Shown here: in pieces, positions 10,571 through 21,389 of the stretch
Layout: the number at the start of each line of letters is the position of its first letter
Numbering within the stretch: the first letter of the stretch is position 1
Assembly (NCBI GenBank): GCA_029817715.1
Contig: JARUPY010000397.1
Span: 2,976,001 to 3,040,000 of the forward strand
DNA: 64,000 nt
From: Melastoma dodecandrum
Lineage: Eukaryota; Streptophyta; Magnoliopsida; Myrtales; Melastomataceae
Direction of reading: 5' to 3'
Made by a program: the position numbers and the translations under genes
Notes under the pieces: model-generated
What the model saw: only the letters and a program-made list of their open reading frames with translations
What the model was told of the DNA's origin: nothing
The model's database searches: none

Positions 10571-11448
10571 ATCTGAAAACCAACATAAAACCGTCAGTTT
10601 AGACGACATGCGACCGAAACTGTAAGAACAAACATTAAACATACATCCTATTCTTCTCATTGTTTGTCGTCATTGTGTTTGCTGATAACTTCAACGTAGA
10701 CGGCTACAAGATACACCAGCTACTCTGAACCGTCCTCAGCATTTGCATGAAACTTCCTTCCAAAAAAAAAAAACCATGACTAAAGGATTCGGAAATCAGC
10801 GATTATACGCGTTTACTAAACGAGCAATCCTCCGGGGGGAACAAGAAAGCACGAGACGAGATCCGATCATTATCACGATCACCGAATCAACAACAACGAC
10901 ACACAAAAAAAGATCGGACGGACGCCGCATTGCCACAATCAGACGCGTCGAGATAGAACACTGAAGGTGACGACGGGTTCAGAGCCGTCCCCCCGCCGCC
11001 GCCTCGCCTTGATCCGGAACAAGAGGAGTGGATCAGCAGGAGAAGAAGCAGGGTTTAGGGTTGGGAAGGGAAGGGAACGGACGGCGGGAAATTATGAAAG
11101 AGGCACATTGTTGAACCCACCACGTGGCGGTACCTCGTTGGTCAGAGTTCGAGGCCTAGTTAAGTCGGCGGGACCCCTTAGGGACAAAGGAAAGCAAATG
11201 TGGTGTGTCAGTTGTGTATTAATTAATATTAATCCAGAGTTAGGTGACATAAAAAGAAGAAGAAGAAAATTCGAATACCTTACCTTCCCTTCTTAGAATT
11301 TATAATAATAATAATAATAATGAATATTAATAAATGAAGTTAGGTGATTCACCCGAAAAATATCCTAATTCCCCTTTCTCCCTCCCTCCGGTCTTACAAC
11401 AGACCTAACCTTGGTCGGAACGAACGTCCCTCCCCTTGTCCCTACGAC
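10571..11448. other. Divergent promoter region and 5' leader
   Basis: Lies between the 50-residue gene (minus) and the membrane-protein gene (plus). It should contain the spliced 5' UTR of the former and the promoters of both. An (AAT)n tract is near 11301-11325. No other gene is seen. Confidence 0.5.
11051..11062 (-). promoter_or_regulatory. Telo-box
   Basis: On the minus strand this reads AACCCTAAACCC, the plant telo-box found near the transcription start of translation-related and cell-cycle genes. It lies about 480 bp upstream of the 50-residue protein's start codon, near the probable start of its leader. Confidence 0.5.
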
Positions 11449-11775
11449 ATGGCCCTCTCCGATGCCGTGGTCTCCAACCTCACCTCGATATATGTCGCTG
11501 TCATAGCCCTCGTCAAGGCCTACGGTCTCATGTTCGGCAGGAGCTTCGGGGGCGGGTTCGTCCTCGCTGCATCCACCGTGGCCGTCGGGATCATCCTCGT
11601 CTGCACTCTGGCCTGGGACGTGTCCCAGAAGGCCACTCACGTGATATCGAGGGATCACCGTGGGCGCAAGGCGTGCAGAGGGGGGATCTGCTGGCACGGG
11701 GTCGCTGTCAAGTCCCCAGCCTCCCAGGTCAGGTTCTGGCTGCCTCAGCAGAGGCAGTGGGACGTCGCCTCGTGA
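11449..11775 (+). CDS. Small two-helix membrane protein
   Basis: Intronless, 108 residues. It has two hydrophobic segments, about residues 8-25 (SIYVAVIALVKAYGL) and 30-53 (GGFVLAASTVAVGIILVCTL), followed by a hydrophilic tail with GICWHGVAVKSPASQVRF. This arrangement and tail match a conserved plant family of small transmembrane proteins of unknown function. The start ATG follows TACGAC and gives MALSDAVVSNLT, the usual N-terminus of the family as I remember it. The upstream in-frame extension is not part of the family and was left out. Confidence 0.82.
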   Translation: MALSDAVVSNLTSIYVAVIALVKAYGLMFGRSFGGGFVLAASTVAVGIILVCTLAWDVSQKATHVISRDHRGRKACRGGICWHGVAVKSPASQVRFWLPQQRQWDVAS

Positions 11776-12296
11776 AAGGGCCGACTACACGCACACACGT
11801 ACAGAAAGAGTGAGAGACATCGAAAAGCAATTGGGACGATGATATAGTGTCGCTGCGAGTTACTGCTTCTAAATTTTGTTGGTGTATATATAATTAAACA
11901 ACATATCATTGAGATGTCATGTCCTATGAAACACCGTTTCTTGTAATAATTATGAATAATGTGTATGTCGATGGAGTTTTAACGCTTTGATTCTGGAAAA
12001 TCTCGATGCTTCATGGGAGTGTGGCTTTTGTTATAAGTTACTACTAAAATCCCATGTCCGAACAGATTAATGTCGCTCCTATAAGAATATTACCAGAAAG
12101 AAGGGAAAAATGGTACCCAAAAAATGTTAAATGATCGATTTTAAATTAAAAAACCCTCCTTCCCCTCCCATCCCATCCCAACCCAAACAATCTCACCTTC
12201 CCCCAGGCTTCCAATAATCCTCCCCTCCCCCATCTTATTTAGTTCCAATCATGTCCTAAAGGAAAGTCACTTGCCCGTGCGGGTGTCTTTTTCCGT
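11776..12296. other. Convergent intergenic region
   Basis: 3' UTRs of the membrane-protein gene (plus) and the TFIIS-N gene (minus). Contains AT-rich and C-rich tracts but no gene that I can support. Confidence 0.5.
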
Positions 12297-15200
12297 TTAT
12301 TTCCGAGGAGGTTGTTGCTGTCGAAAGCTAAACGGGTACGGTTCCCAGCCTCCGTCCGGCTCCTTCCTCTTGGTTCCCACCACAGGCACACTCGACGAGG
12401 GCGGGAAACTGCCCATGGAAAGTTCTTCGGTTTGTCGTCCGTGATCCGGGACGAAGAATTGTCTCAGTCCCGTGCTTGACTCCCTGCCCGCCCCATCACC
12501 CACGGAGAATCCAAAGTTTAAATCCAGAGGGGGACGCATAGGGCCAGGATAGGGACCGTTGAGCGCGAAGGGCCCGGGGTTCATGCTCATCATGAAGGGA
12601 GGTGCCTGAGGGTAGGAGGAAGGGGTGCTTGAGACGGGCCCCGCAGCTTGATGCAACAAAGGAGCGCCCCGGGGGTCCATCATGTAAGGGATGGAGCATC
12701 CGGGACGATACACAGCAGGAGGAAAAGAAACAGTCGGAGGAGGCGTTAATCCATTGGATGCCCAGATAGGTGGAGGTTGTTGTTGCAGCTGTTGGTGTGG
12801 GATCCCGGGGCCCATCCCCAAGATGGGCGCTGTCATGATAGTGGCGTCGACTGCAGTCTCAAAACCCCTGTTTCCATTCAGCAGGGCCAACGTTTGAGAG
12901 GCATGATCTTTCTTATTCACCTCCACTCTGGCACCAAGGATGGAAATGACAGGATCTTGCTTGGCCATTCCGAAAAGGGACGGCTCCAGCGAAAATTTAC
13001 TGCCCCGGCATCTTTGTTCTGTAAAATCAATGCGCGTCAGCGGTCTGTCATTCAAATCAAAGGCTCTCGTGCCCCGCTGCATGGATGACGATGATGAGGC
13101 AGGAGAGGGGCTGCGACGACTATTCAAATGGAAAAACACCGGTGGCCCTGGCCTAAAATCTGAGATTGACGGCTCGCCATCATCCCCAAGTCGATTCAAG
13201 TCAAGTGTGAGCTTCTCAGGTCTCCTGGAACTCACTTCCAGGGACGAATCCCCCGATCGCAGGCTAGATGATACAGGAATCGGGACAGAAGGCATGAGAT
13301 CGGCGATCTTATCATCTCCACTCTCTGCGACGTTTAGATCGATATTTAGAGAAGGAAGCTTCCTTCCACTATCCGTCCTTTCCACATTAACTGTTTCATC
13401 GCCAGCAGATTTTCTTCTTGGAGATGCTGGTCGAAAAGCACTAGTAGAAGCAGATCCTTTCCAACCAAGAATCCCCTCAAATTCCAGGGGAGGTGCAGGG
13501 ACTCCCGAAGCTGCAGCTGGTTTTGATGCAGAGACAATGGAGATGGGCACAGAGTTCACTTTTTCAGGACGATCTACATCTTCTGAGCACACTTCTTGGT
13601 TCAGATCAAAGGCAGAGAGGCCTTTCTCCGTCTTATCTTCTTGTTCCTGGGTAGCTTCTGTCACCTGAGAGGACTCCATATCATGCCCTGAGTTTTCAGC
13701 TTCAGCATTCTGGTTTTCTAGTACACTTTCATTGTCTTCAGACGAAGCTTCAGAATAACTGTTTTGCCTAGGCAGCTTATTTGAAAGGCTGTCGGATGAC
13801 GAATCTCTCTCTTGAATGGACACAGGGCTACCCGCCCGGCCAAGCCGGCCACCAGAATCCCTCTCTGAAGGTGAGCTACAGAACCGTTCCTTGTAATCCA
13901 CGACTTCTCTCTCTACTTCTTGAGCAACCTGTCGGGCCACTTCCAAGGCATCGACAATCCCATAATCAAGTTCAGCGTTAGACCTGTTCCGATCAGCAAC
14001 CCTACGACTGCTTGTTTCCATACCAAGTCTGTAAGAAACAGACGCATCAGTTCTTTCATTTCTGTTACGAGAGGGGTCCTTACCTTCATCATCAGTTCCT
14101 CCATATTTTATCTTTGAAAAGAAAATCCTTGAATCATCAAGTTTTCTTTGATTGAGTTCACGACCATGGGAAGCAGAAGTAGAGCTGCGAGAGATATCTT
14201 CAGCTTCCTTGAAGGTGCCTCCAGAGGTACCCACAATCATCTCATCATCCTTCCCACCATCAGCCTCAGATTCAGGTCTCACACAGGCATCATCATTAAT
14301 CTCATCAGAAACTCCATACGATCCGAAAGCAGCAGTTGGAAGATTGGTTTCTTCAGGAATTTCCCCACGACAACTCTCATAAGCTTTCGAGGCAGCATTT
14401 TCAGCAGGTCTTAGACTAGTTATTAGATTTTCAGCTTCATCTGCTCTTCTTTCAGCTTCACCAGATCTCTTTGCCTCCGAAAGTCCTTCCTGGCCATCAA
14501 CACTTGCATGCATCTCCATATTTGGAATATTTGTACCAGAGGGCACTTCTGCAAGCACTGCCGGATGCGCATCTTCTTCTTGCCTTGTCTCACAACCAGG
14601 TTTTGATAGACAAGAAGATAACAATGGATCTGAGGGTGTATCCTCCGCATCAACTTGGTTTGACTTCCCTTGCAAAGGATGCTCATCATCATTCCCATTA
14701 ACCGGCTCATCCTCAACCTTTTCTGGCTGGAGATGGGCAGAATCAGTAGGTCGTTCCGTCTTATTTACAGTTGAGTCCACAGCACTATTTCCCGCATTAC
14801 CTTTCTCATTGGCAGGTGCAATAGAAGCAGTTGCACAATACGGCTGTTCGTTATTATCAGCAAGATTCCCTGCATTGCCATTATCAACCGGATTCCCCAT
14901 CTCTCCAGGCTTCCAGAGATCAAATAGTGCTCTAGCCTTATCCCGAACCTTACTACTGTGGTGGGAAAGAAGTTTCTCTACTGTCAGGAAAATTCCAGAG
15001 GATACCGACCTTTCGCTGTCTAGTTGCAGCTTCACAATGGCATTTAGTAGCGCATTGATTGACTCCTCCTTCATGTCGTCATCAAACTTGTCAGCATCTA
15101 ACAGCCATCTATTCATGAAGGAAAGTCCGTCTAACTGGAGAAAAAGATCTATGCACTCTCTACTTTCAGTCGCAGCAATAGAGCTCGCTACGGCCGCCCA

Positions 15201-15338
15201 CTGCCGAATTGCATCATTTGTACAGTTTGTCAAAGAATCCTTCTCCTTCTGCATGACAGAAATCAGCTCCCGAACTCGAGCAGGAGCTATCAGCCCATCT
15301 CTCATTTCAGTAAGAGTAAAGAAATCTTCCAGAGTCAT
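12297..15338 (-). CDS. TFIIS N-terminal domain protein with DLN motifs
   Basis: One uninterrupted coding exon of 1013 residues. Residues about 43-143 form a TFIIS N-terminal (LW) domain, the helical bundle that docks on transcription elongation factors; it ends in the typical KVRDKARALFDLWK. The rest is mostly disordered and acidic/Ser-rich, with a Pro/Gln-rich C-terminus. Five DLN motifs occur: FDLNQ (about 577), IDLNV (664), LDLNR (710), FDLNDRP (759, fits DLNxxP) and LDLNF (937). The architecture matches plant proteins annotated as 'transcription elongation factor (TFIIS) family', related in part to SUO. A nuclear role in transcription or small-RNA-linked repression is likely but inferred. 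The 5' UTR is probably spliced within 15,340-16,480. Confidence 0.9.
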   Translation of the reverse strand: MTLEDFFTLTEMRDGLIAPARVRELISVMQKEKDSLTNCTNDAIRQWAAVASSIAATESRECIDLFLQLDGLSFMNRWLLDADKFDDDMKEESINALLNAIVKLQLDSERSVSSGIFLTVEKLLSHHSSKVRDKARALFDLWKPGEMGNPVDNGNAGNLADNNEQPYCATASIAPANEKGNAGNSAVDSTVNKTERPTDSAHLQPEKVEDEPVNGNDDEHPLQGKSNQVDAEDTPSDPLLSSCLSKPGCETRQEEDAHPAVLAEVPSGTNIPNMEMHASVDGQEGLSEAKRSGEAERRADEAENLITSLRPAENAASKAYESCRGEIPEETNLPTAAFGSYGVSDEINDDACVRPESEADGGKDDEMIVGTSGGTFKEAEDISRSSTSASHGRELNQRKLDDSRIFFSKIKYGGTDDEGKDPSRNRNERTDASVSYRLGMETSSRRVADRNRSNAELDYGIVDALEVARQVAQEVEREVVDYKERFCSSPSERDSGGRLGRAGSPVSIQERDSSSDSLSNKLPRQNSYSEASSEDNESVLENQNAEAENSGHDMESSQVTEATQEQEDKTEKGLSAFDLNQEVCSEDVDRPEKVNSVPISIVSASKPAAASGVPAPPLEFEGILGWKGSASTSAFRPASPRRKSAGDETVNVERTDSGRKLPSLNIDLNVAESGDDKIADLMPSVPIPVSSSLRSGDSSLEVSSRRPEKLTLDLNRLGDDGEPSISDFRPGPPVFFHLNSRRSPSPASSSSSMQRGTRAFDLNDRPLTRIDFTEQRCRGSKFSLEPSLFGMAKQDPVISILGARVEVNKKDHASQTLALLNGNRGFETAVDATIMTAPILGMGPGIPHQQLQQQPPPIWASNGLTPPPTVSFPPAVYRPGCSIPYMMDPRGAPLLHQAAGPVSSTPSSYPQAPPFMMSMNPGPFALNGPYPGPMRPPLDLNFGFSVGDGAGRESSTGLRQFFVPDHGRQTEELSMGSFPPSSSVPVVGTKRKEPDGGWEPYPFSFRQQQPPRK

Positions 15339-17135
15339 AGTGCTTCAAGTATTATCAGTGCCAGTCAGTTAAAAACTTCCAACATAATAACACGATCTCC
15401 TGCATCAGTTTTGGTGCAGGAACAGAATAAACCTGCAACTGAAAGATTAAAAACTAAAATCAGTAATGAATCATCCAGTTTTCGGTTCAGTCCCATCAAA
15501 AGGTTTGCAGAGTGCCTTCACAGTGGTCTGTTATCCTAGAGAACATGGACATGCATCCAAGCAAACAAATCCAATAATTACTTGGAGATCGAAGGTGATT
15601 AAAGGACTTTAATACTCCAAAAGGCCAAGCAAAAGCCCGGAGATACAATATATCACTTCGACGTAGTTGGCCAAATTATGAAACATACAACTTTCTCACA
15701 TTAATTTTCTACCCAAAGAATTCCTCAACCTCGAAAATTAAATCCATTTTCTTCTATTGATGACATGCTCATGCATCCGAACCACATCCAACCGCAGGTC
15801 CAGAGTTTAGTTAGTAACGGACAATGCAAAGACATCCAATAACACCACGAAAAAGTGGGGAAACACTCCAAAAGTCTCCCGACCAGATATCACTTACACA
15901 AAAGGCAACACCACCCAAAGGACCCGCTGATAACAACAAAACATAAAAGATCAAAGCCACACAACCAACCCTATATTTTTTGCAGAGAAGATCATCGCGA
16001 TATTACCACCGAACCAAGGCGAATTCACAAACAAACAGACCAGCATGGCCAGGCGAGGCGGGGTCCGAATTCAAGAGATTCATCCATTTCCCTTCCGAAC
16101 CCGAGACGACGGAAACAGGAAGGCAAAATTAAAAAAATAAGAAGAATAATTGAAAACCCTAGAAAACCACCTTCCCGCGCGCGCCCGCCCACGGAATAAA
16201 AAAACACAGCTAAAAAATCAGCCATCCCCCACAGCCGCAGTAACGGTTCCTCCATACCAGAATTCAGACTCGACACAAATCCCGACCCCTCCACAGAAAC
16301 AACGAATCATCACAACAACAACAACAGCAGCAAAGAAGACGAATTCCTCACCACCCCTTACCTCCACGATAATCCCAAAGCAAAACCCTAACCGGACGGC
16401 CCCGCAGCCAGAACAACGCGCTTCGTGCGTGACTCTCTCTCTCTCTCTCTCTCTCTCTAAAAACCTCTTTTAGGACAAGGCCGAGAGCGACCGGTGTTCG
16501 TGTCCCTCCCCCACCCCACCCGATTTCCCACCTTTTTGTCCTTTTCTTTATCGGTTCGGCTCAATTGGACGACGACGACGACTGTATACGTAGCTGAACC
16601 GGGTTTTATATACTACTAAGATATAAAATAAAACACAAGACATCTCCATCCCCGATTCTGGGTCAAATCATATCAAGATCTCCATTATCTGTTCTCTCTC
16701 ATTCATCTATCAATTCGAGATCGCCATCCTAACAAACTCTGACTGAACCAGTGAACATCTTCTCGTGTTCCGACTTAATCTCGAACCATTTCATACGACG
16801 CGTTATGCGTCACGCTAATCGATCACACGAGCCCATTCAGTACGGCCCAAGCCCATCTACATTCGGGCCCAAGCCCCCTTTTCACCCTTTCATTTCCCGG
16901 GGCAAAGCCACGCAACACGACACGACACAACACGACAAGAACAGCCCCCCGCTCTGGACAAGTCACCTGTTCGAGCGTTCGCGGAGACGGGAAATACACA
17001 AAAAGCTCAAAAGCAAAGGGATCCGTAAGGAAAAGAAAAGGAAAGCCTCGCGGAGGGACGTGCCTATGATTTGTTGCCTTACATGTATTGACAAGAGATG
17101 GGGATCTCGAGTCCAGTTGAGTCGAGACGCTCGGA
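15339..17135. other. 5' leader and promoter of TFIIS-N gene; intergenic
   Basis: The first kilobase has the look of 5' UTR and intron of the minus-strand TFIIS-N gene. Beyond about 16,480 lies its promoter and then 3' flank of the synaptotagmin gene. A 153-codon frame at 16,751-17,212 is not supported by composition or homology. Confidence 0.5.
16434..16459. repeat. (CT)n microsatellite
   Basis: Thirteen or so CT units, lying in the probable core promoter or 5' UTR of the minus-strand TFIIS-N gene, where it reads as (GA)n, a common plant promoter element. Confidence 0.8.
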
Positions 17136-20119
17136 CTAAGACGAAGTTCTCCACTGAAGCTCAATCTGTATCTGGCCGTGCTTCGAATCTATCAGGTTGT
17201 ACTTGCCATTGATCCTCTTGTTGGAGACCACGTCCGACAGGTTTATGTCCACGTAACCGAGGGTCTCCTGTCAAAACCAGGCCATGACGAGGAAGAGGGT
17301 GGGATTAACTACTGAAGTAGGAGGTCGCCGATTGGTTTTAATCATTGGCCACTTGCGTTGATCGAACAGCTCACTGAGGCTATCGAGAATACCTTGGGAT
17401 GGAGTAGCCCAAGCTTCGAGGAGGTGCTGATGACTTCAACATGGAGTCTGTCGTCCGTGGGTGGCTCTTCTAACATGAACTGGAACTCCTCTTCCCATCT
17501 CGGATCACGGTTTTTCTTCACGTACTACAAATACCAGAAGAAAACAACAATCCTAAGTTATGAAAACACTGCAGCAGCAACCCCTGGAAATACGGACTAA
17601 TATTGAGAAAACCTGCAGACCTTAGTTTTTCTTTCCTCTCCTCTGAAAAGCAAGCGCACATATGGATTCGTATGATACTTCCCTTCGACATCCTGAGCCT
17701 CATGCACGATCACAACTAGCAAACCCCCACCAGGAGGAGTTTCTTCGGGAGCCTTTTCCACGTCTTTGGAGTCCTCGGCCTTGGCCTCGGCCTCGACCGG
17801 CATTTGATCGTCCTTGAAGGGCTTGTAGGTCAACTCCACAGTCAGATCCCCGCGTTGCTTCTCATTTTGAGGGTCATTGGGGTCCATGTTCTTCAACAGA
17901 TTGAGAGTGACGACTTTTGGCTCCTCAGGTACAAGCTCCATGAGAGGAACCACGTTCATGCCCATTTTGTCGTGCTTGCCAACCTAAGCAGCACAGATAA
18001 TAAGGAAGTAAATCCAACGGCGGTTTGATGAAAGGCTTCACCACCGAAATAATGAATGAAGAATTATAACACTACCATTAGCGAGGTGATGAAAAACCAA
18101 AACTACCTGCTCCCAGTCATATACAATAACCTCCAGTGCTTGTGACTCGGGATCCTTTACGACCAAATTAAACTCCTCATTCCATTCAGGGTTCAGATTA
18201 CTATGCTTTACAGTCGTCTTCTTCGAAGATAACTTGTCCTCGGTTAACCTGATTTTGACATAAGGGTCTGATTTCCCGAGAAGGTCCTTTTTCTTGAGGT
18301 TAGAAGCCCTCAGAACCTTCACAGTAAGAATGCCCACAGGTTTCTTTACAGCCCTGTGTTTTTCCATTTTCAGATTAATTAACTACAAATTTATCAATTT
18401 CGCAAGATAAAGAAAGACCGATGAGAGAAACACTGACTTGGAAGGATCCAGGATAGGAACTTCGAGGTACTTTGGCCATAAGTACATATTCGCAACTTGA
18501 TCCTTAATGAGTTCCTGGGAGGCGCAGAGAAACTAAGCAACCCACCAAAGAAAGAGGAAAATCGTCTTCTCCAATGACGGGAAAACAATCCAGCGAGCGA
18601 GGTAGGGGAAGGGAAAAAATGGCAAGATTTCAGCGTAAGAGAACATAACATAACAACTTTATCTAGAAATATCACCTGGACAAGCCTATAAAGGCCTGGA
18701 ATGGCCATAGCATCTGCTCCCAGCAGCTTAAGACCGAAATCCACGTGTGGCTATATGCATGGAAAACCCCTCAAGATCAGACAGGATGAGAGAAAAACCG
18801 GGACTCGCCTTTATCAGATTTTTCGATAAATGAAAGTTTTGTAAACAGCAAGTGCGACCGACCTTCTCCATTAAAGACACAAAAATCCTGGCAAAACAAG
18901 GAAAGGTTGGGACCAGAGGCTTCAGAGTAATACGTGGAGAAGCAAACACCTGCAAATCGACCACCTACGATTGCAAAACAAAGTTGGCTCTATTCAGGAT
19001 CACTGCCACGGTAATCATTTGTTCGGTTAAGACTTTGTCACACATCGGCGTGAGGCAAACTCTCCCTTGGCTTAGTGAGAGAAGCAATCACGAGAATCCT
19101 TTCAGGTACCTGGACAGTTGCCCGCAATCCGAATGCTTTGATAACAACAATGATGTTTGGATTTCCAGCCCATTTGATCGAGGGCTCCATTATTAACTCC
19201 TTCTCATCAGTGAGATAAACTTTCATTCCTGGCTCGCACAATAAAAAGCAGACAATCAGAGTGTGTAACCAACGTGAAGCATTTGTAAACAGATCAACCG
19301 GGCGGAAAAGATCCCAACCGTGGAAAGTGGGCGGCAATGTGCCCAAGGTCATTGTCTCGAATTCCACAGAGTCAATCTTATATTTGGGTATTTGCTCGGC
19401 AATTATAGGCCTGGCAGTCTCCTTCACCGTCTTGCAAATTGCCTTGAGAATCATATAACGTGCACGGACGCTTGGCAGTTTAGAGAACAGAGGAATAAAA
19501 AGTCGGGAAACGATCAAAAACCTGTTCCGAAAGATGGGATTTCTTTACCTTATCCAAGTAAGGCCACATAAAGAGGAGAAACTTGTTGAGCCAATCAACC
19601 TTCAAAACAATCACGCTATCAGAAACCAGCTAATTTATTAGACAATCTCATCCGCCACAAGATTCCCCGGGGCAATGACAGGAATTCGATCATCCCGTGG
19701 AAGTAGACAAGAGATGAGAACTACATACCCGATCATAGTCCGGGTTTTTCACCCACAGGGGTATCTCAGGCAGCAAGCGTTGCAGTGATTTTGTATCCTG
19801 CTCGACCAAAGGGCGGGCAACAGGTTCCTACACAAATCAACAACCATAAAGAACAAGCAACAGCCCCCAGATTAATCCAGATGCTTCGGGATTAAAGATT
19901 TCTGCAGAGAAGTCGAAACGTGTCCCTGGAAAATAGATCCCCAGATCACAAGAACAAGATCATGGCTGGCAACCATAGCAAGGGGGGGAGGGGGAGGAGT
20001 TAGCCGACCTTGACATCCGTAGGCTGAAAGTAGATGAACATGTAGTACCCAGCAACGACACCGATCGAAGTCCCCACCCCGAAGCCCCAGAATCCAAGGA
20101 TCGTACTTAAAAATCCCAT
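17136..20119 (-). CDS. SYT2: SYT2-like plant synaptotagmin
   Basis: Twelve exons, all GT-AG: 20119-20009, 19827-19729, 19599-19549, 19442-19319, 19228-19110, 18964-18863, 18750-18676, 18514-18438, 18353-18107, 17983-17621, 17524-17393 and 17267-17136. They join in frame to 543 residues. Order: N-terminal membrane anchor (residues 1-32), SMP lipid-transfer domain (about 70-250), C2A (about 262-400) and C2B (about 415-540). C2A contains SDPYVK and NLNPEWNEEF; C2B contains TNPYVR and NRDPRWEEEF, with the acidic calcium-binding positions present. Plant synaptotagmins tether ER to plasma membrane and move lipids or vesicles. N-terminal GYYMFIYFQPTDV, LLGADAMAIPGLYR and LLFRGEERKTK favour SYT2 over SYT1 or SYT3. 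No defect is visible. Confidence 0.93.
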
Positions 20120-20772
20120 CTTTCAACTCCCACCACCACCAGACACCCTCTCTTCCTTACTCTCCTCCAACTACACACCCAACCCACCCATGACGAGAGA
20201 AACCGGGCCAAAATCCCCAGATGGGGTGAGAACCGAGGTGGGGAGCTTTCAGAAGAAAGTAGCAACTCGTGATCTTGTTGGTGCGGCGTGATCGATTCTT
20301 GCTTTTCTCCTTTTTCAAGCTTTTAAGTTTGTGTTGCGGAAGTGGGAAGTCTTCTCCTATTGTCAATTTTTTTTTTTTATAAAGTACAAACCGAAAACCG
20401 AATCTCCGTTTAGAAACTTCATTGTAAGAAACGGAAAAAGGATCGATATCTTCATTGTAAGAAATTTCCATGAACCTTCGATGTTTATAAATATAAAAAC
20501 CATTCCATCATCCCAGAATTTTACATGTGCCGGTTGCATGATCCATTCCTTTGTTTCTTTGATTTGTCAAGATAAGGAAGGGCAACAGTTGCTCTGTAGC
20601 CCCCACATGCAAAAACACTTGCTGTTTTGCCGACACTCCCCATCTTTTTTCTTTTGTCTCCCTGTGTTGTCTTAATTATTATTTGTTTAGTGGTGGTGGG
20701 GTTTGGTTAATCAATTAGTATTAGAAAGAGAGAGAGGAAGACCGAGAGAATTTTGTACGGAAATACGGTTAG
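20120..20772. other. Promoter of SYT2-like gene
   Basis: Upstream flank of the synaptotagmin gene, bordered on the right by the Mutator-like element. No gene seen. Confidence 0.5.
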
Positions 20773-21050
20773 TTTAAAAAAAAATACGAAATACGGTCCG
20801 AATTTCGTAAAATACAGTTTTACCGTAAATGCGTCCCTTAAATTACAAATAGGGCACGATTTCAAAACACGCCCTCCATCAAAATAAGCAGGGGTGGGTT
20901 TTGCGGCATCCGGGGACAGGCATGAGGGCGTGGTTTCAAAACGCGCCCTCATAAACCCGCCCCTCCAACACTTGGAGAAAATTTTCGTCAAGTGTTGGGA
21001 GCCCCTTCCTTACATGACCAAGGGGCGGATTTTCAAAACACGCCATCCTT
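20773..21050 (+). repeat. Left terminal inverted repeat of MULE
   Basis: Matches, in reverse complement and with scattered differences and small gaps, the right repeat at 24265-24577. It includes repeated GGGCGGGTTT-type and TTTCAAAACxCGCC motifs and a 34-bp palindrome. Confidence 0.85.
20965..20998. repeat. 34-bp palindrome inside MULE TIR
   Basis: Perfect 10-bp arms CCAACACTTG and CAAGTGTTGG flank an inner GAAAATTTTC palindrome. The partner site in the right TIR (about 24330-24365) keeps a weaker version. Confidence 0.8.
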
Positions 21051-21389
21051 TTAGACATGAATGTACACTTATAAATTATATTAGAAACCTTGTTTCAACA
21101 ACGCAATTACCAAACAATCGAACTTCGAAACAATCCCTGTTTGAAAACATAATAGTAGAATATTATCATACATAAAACCTTAGAATATAATACATGAAAG
21201 TCATACATGTTTGTTTACAAACATCAGTAAAGTCTCCTACGCCTCGTCGATTTCCTCCCCACATAAGGCATAATGACGGGATTTGGTACGCGAGGCTGCT
21301 CCGATGAATCATTCGGATACAGGTGGGTGATCTGAGAAGGTCATTCTCCTTGATATGAGTGATGGTCGTACCTAAAAATGTTATATTAG

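Noticed and set aside
12940..13668. 242-codon plus-strand frame inside the TFIIS-N gene
   Set aside because: Antisense shadow of a well-supported 1013-codon exon.
16751..17212. 153-codon plus-strand frame opposite the end of the synaptotagmin gene
   Set aside because: Its 3' end overlaps the last synaptotagmin exon on the other strand; composition is random and no motif is seen.
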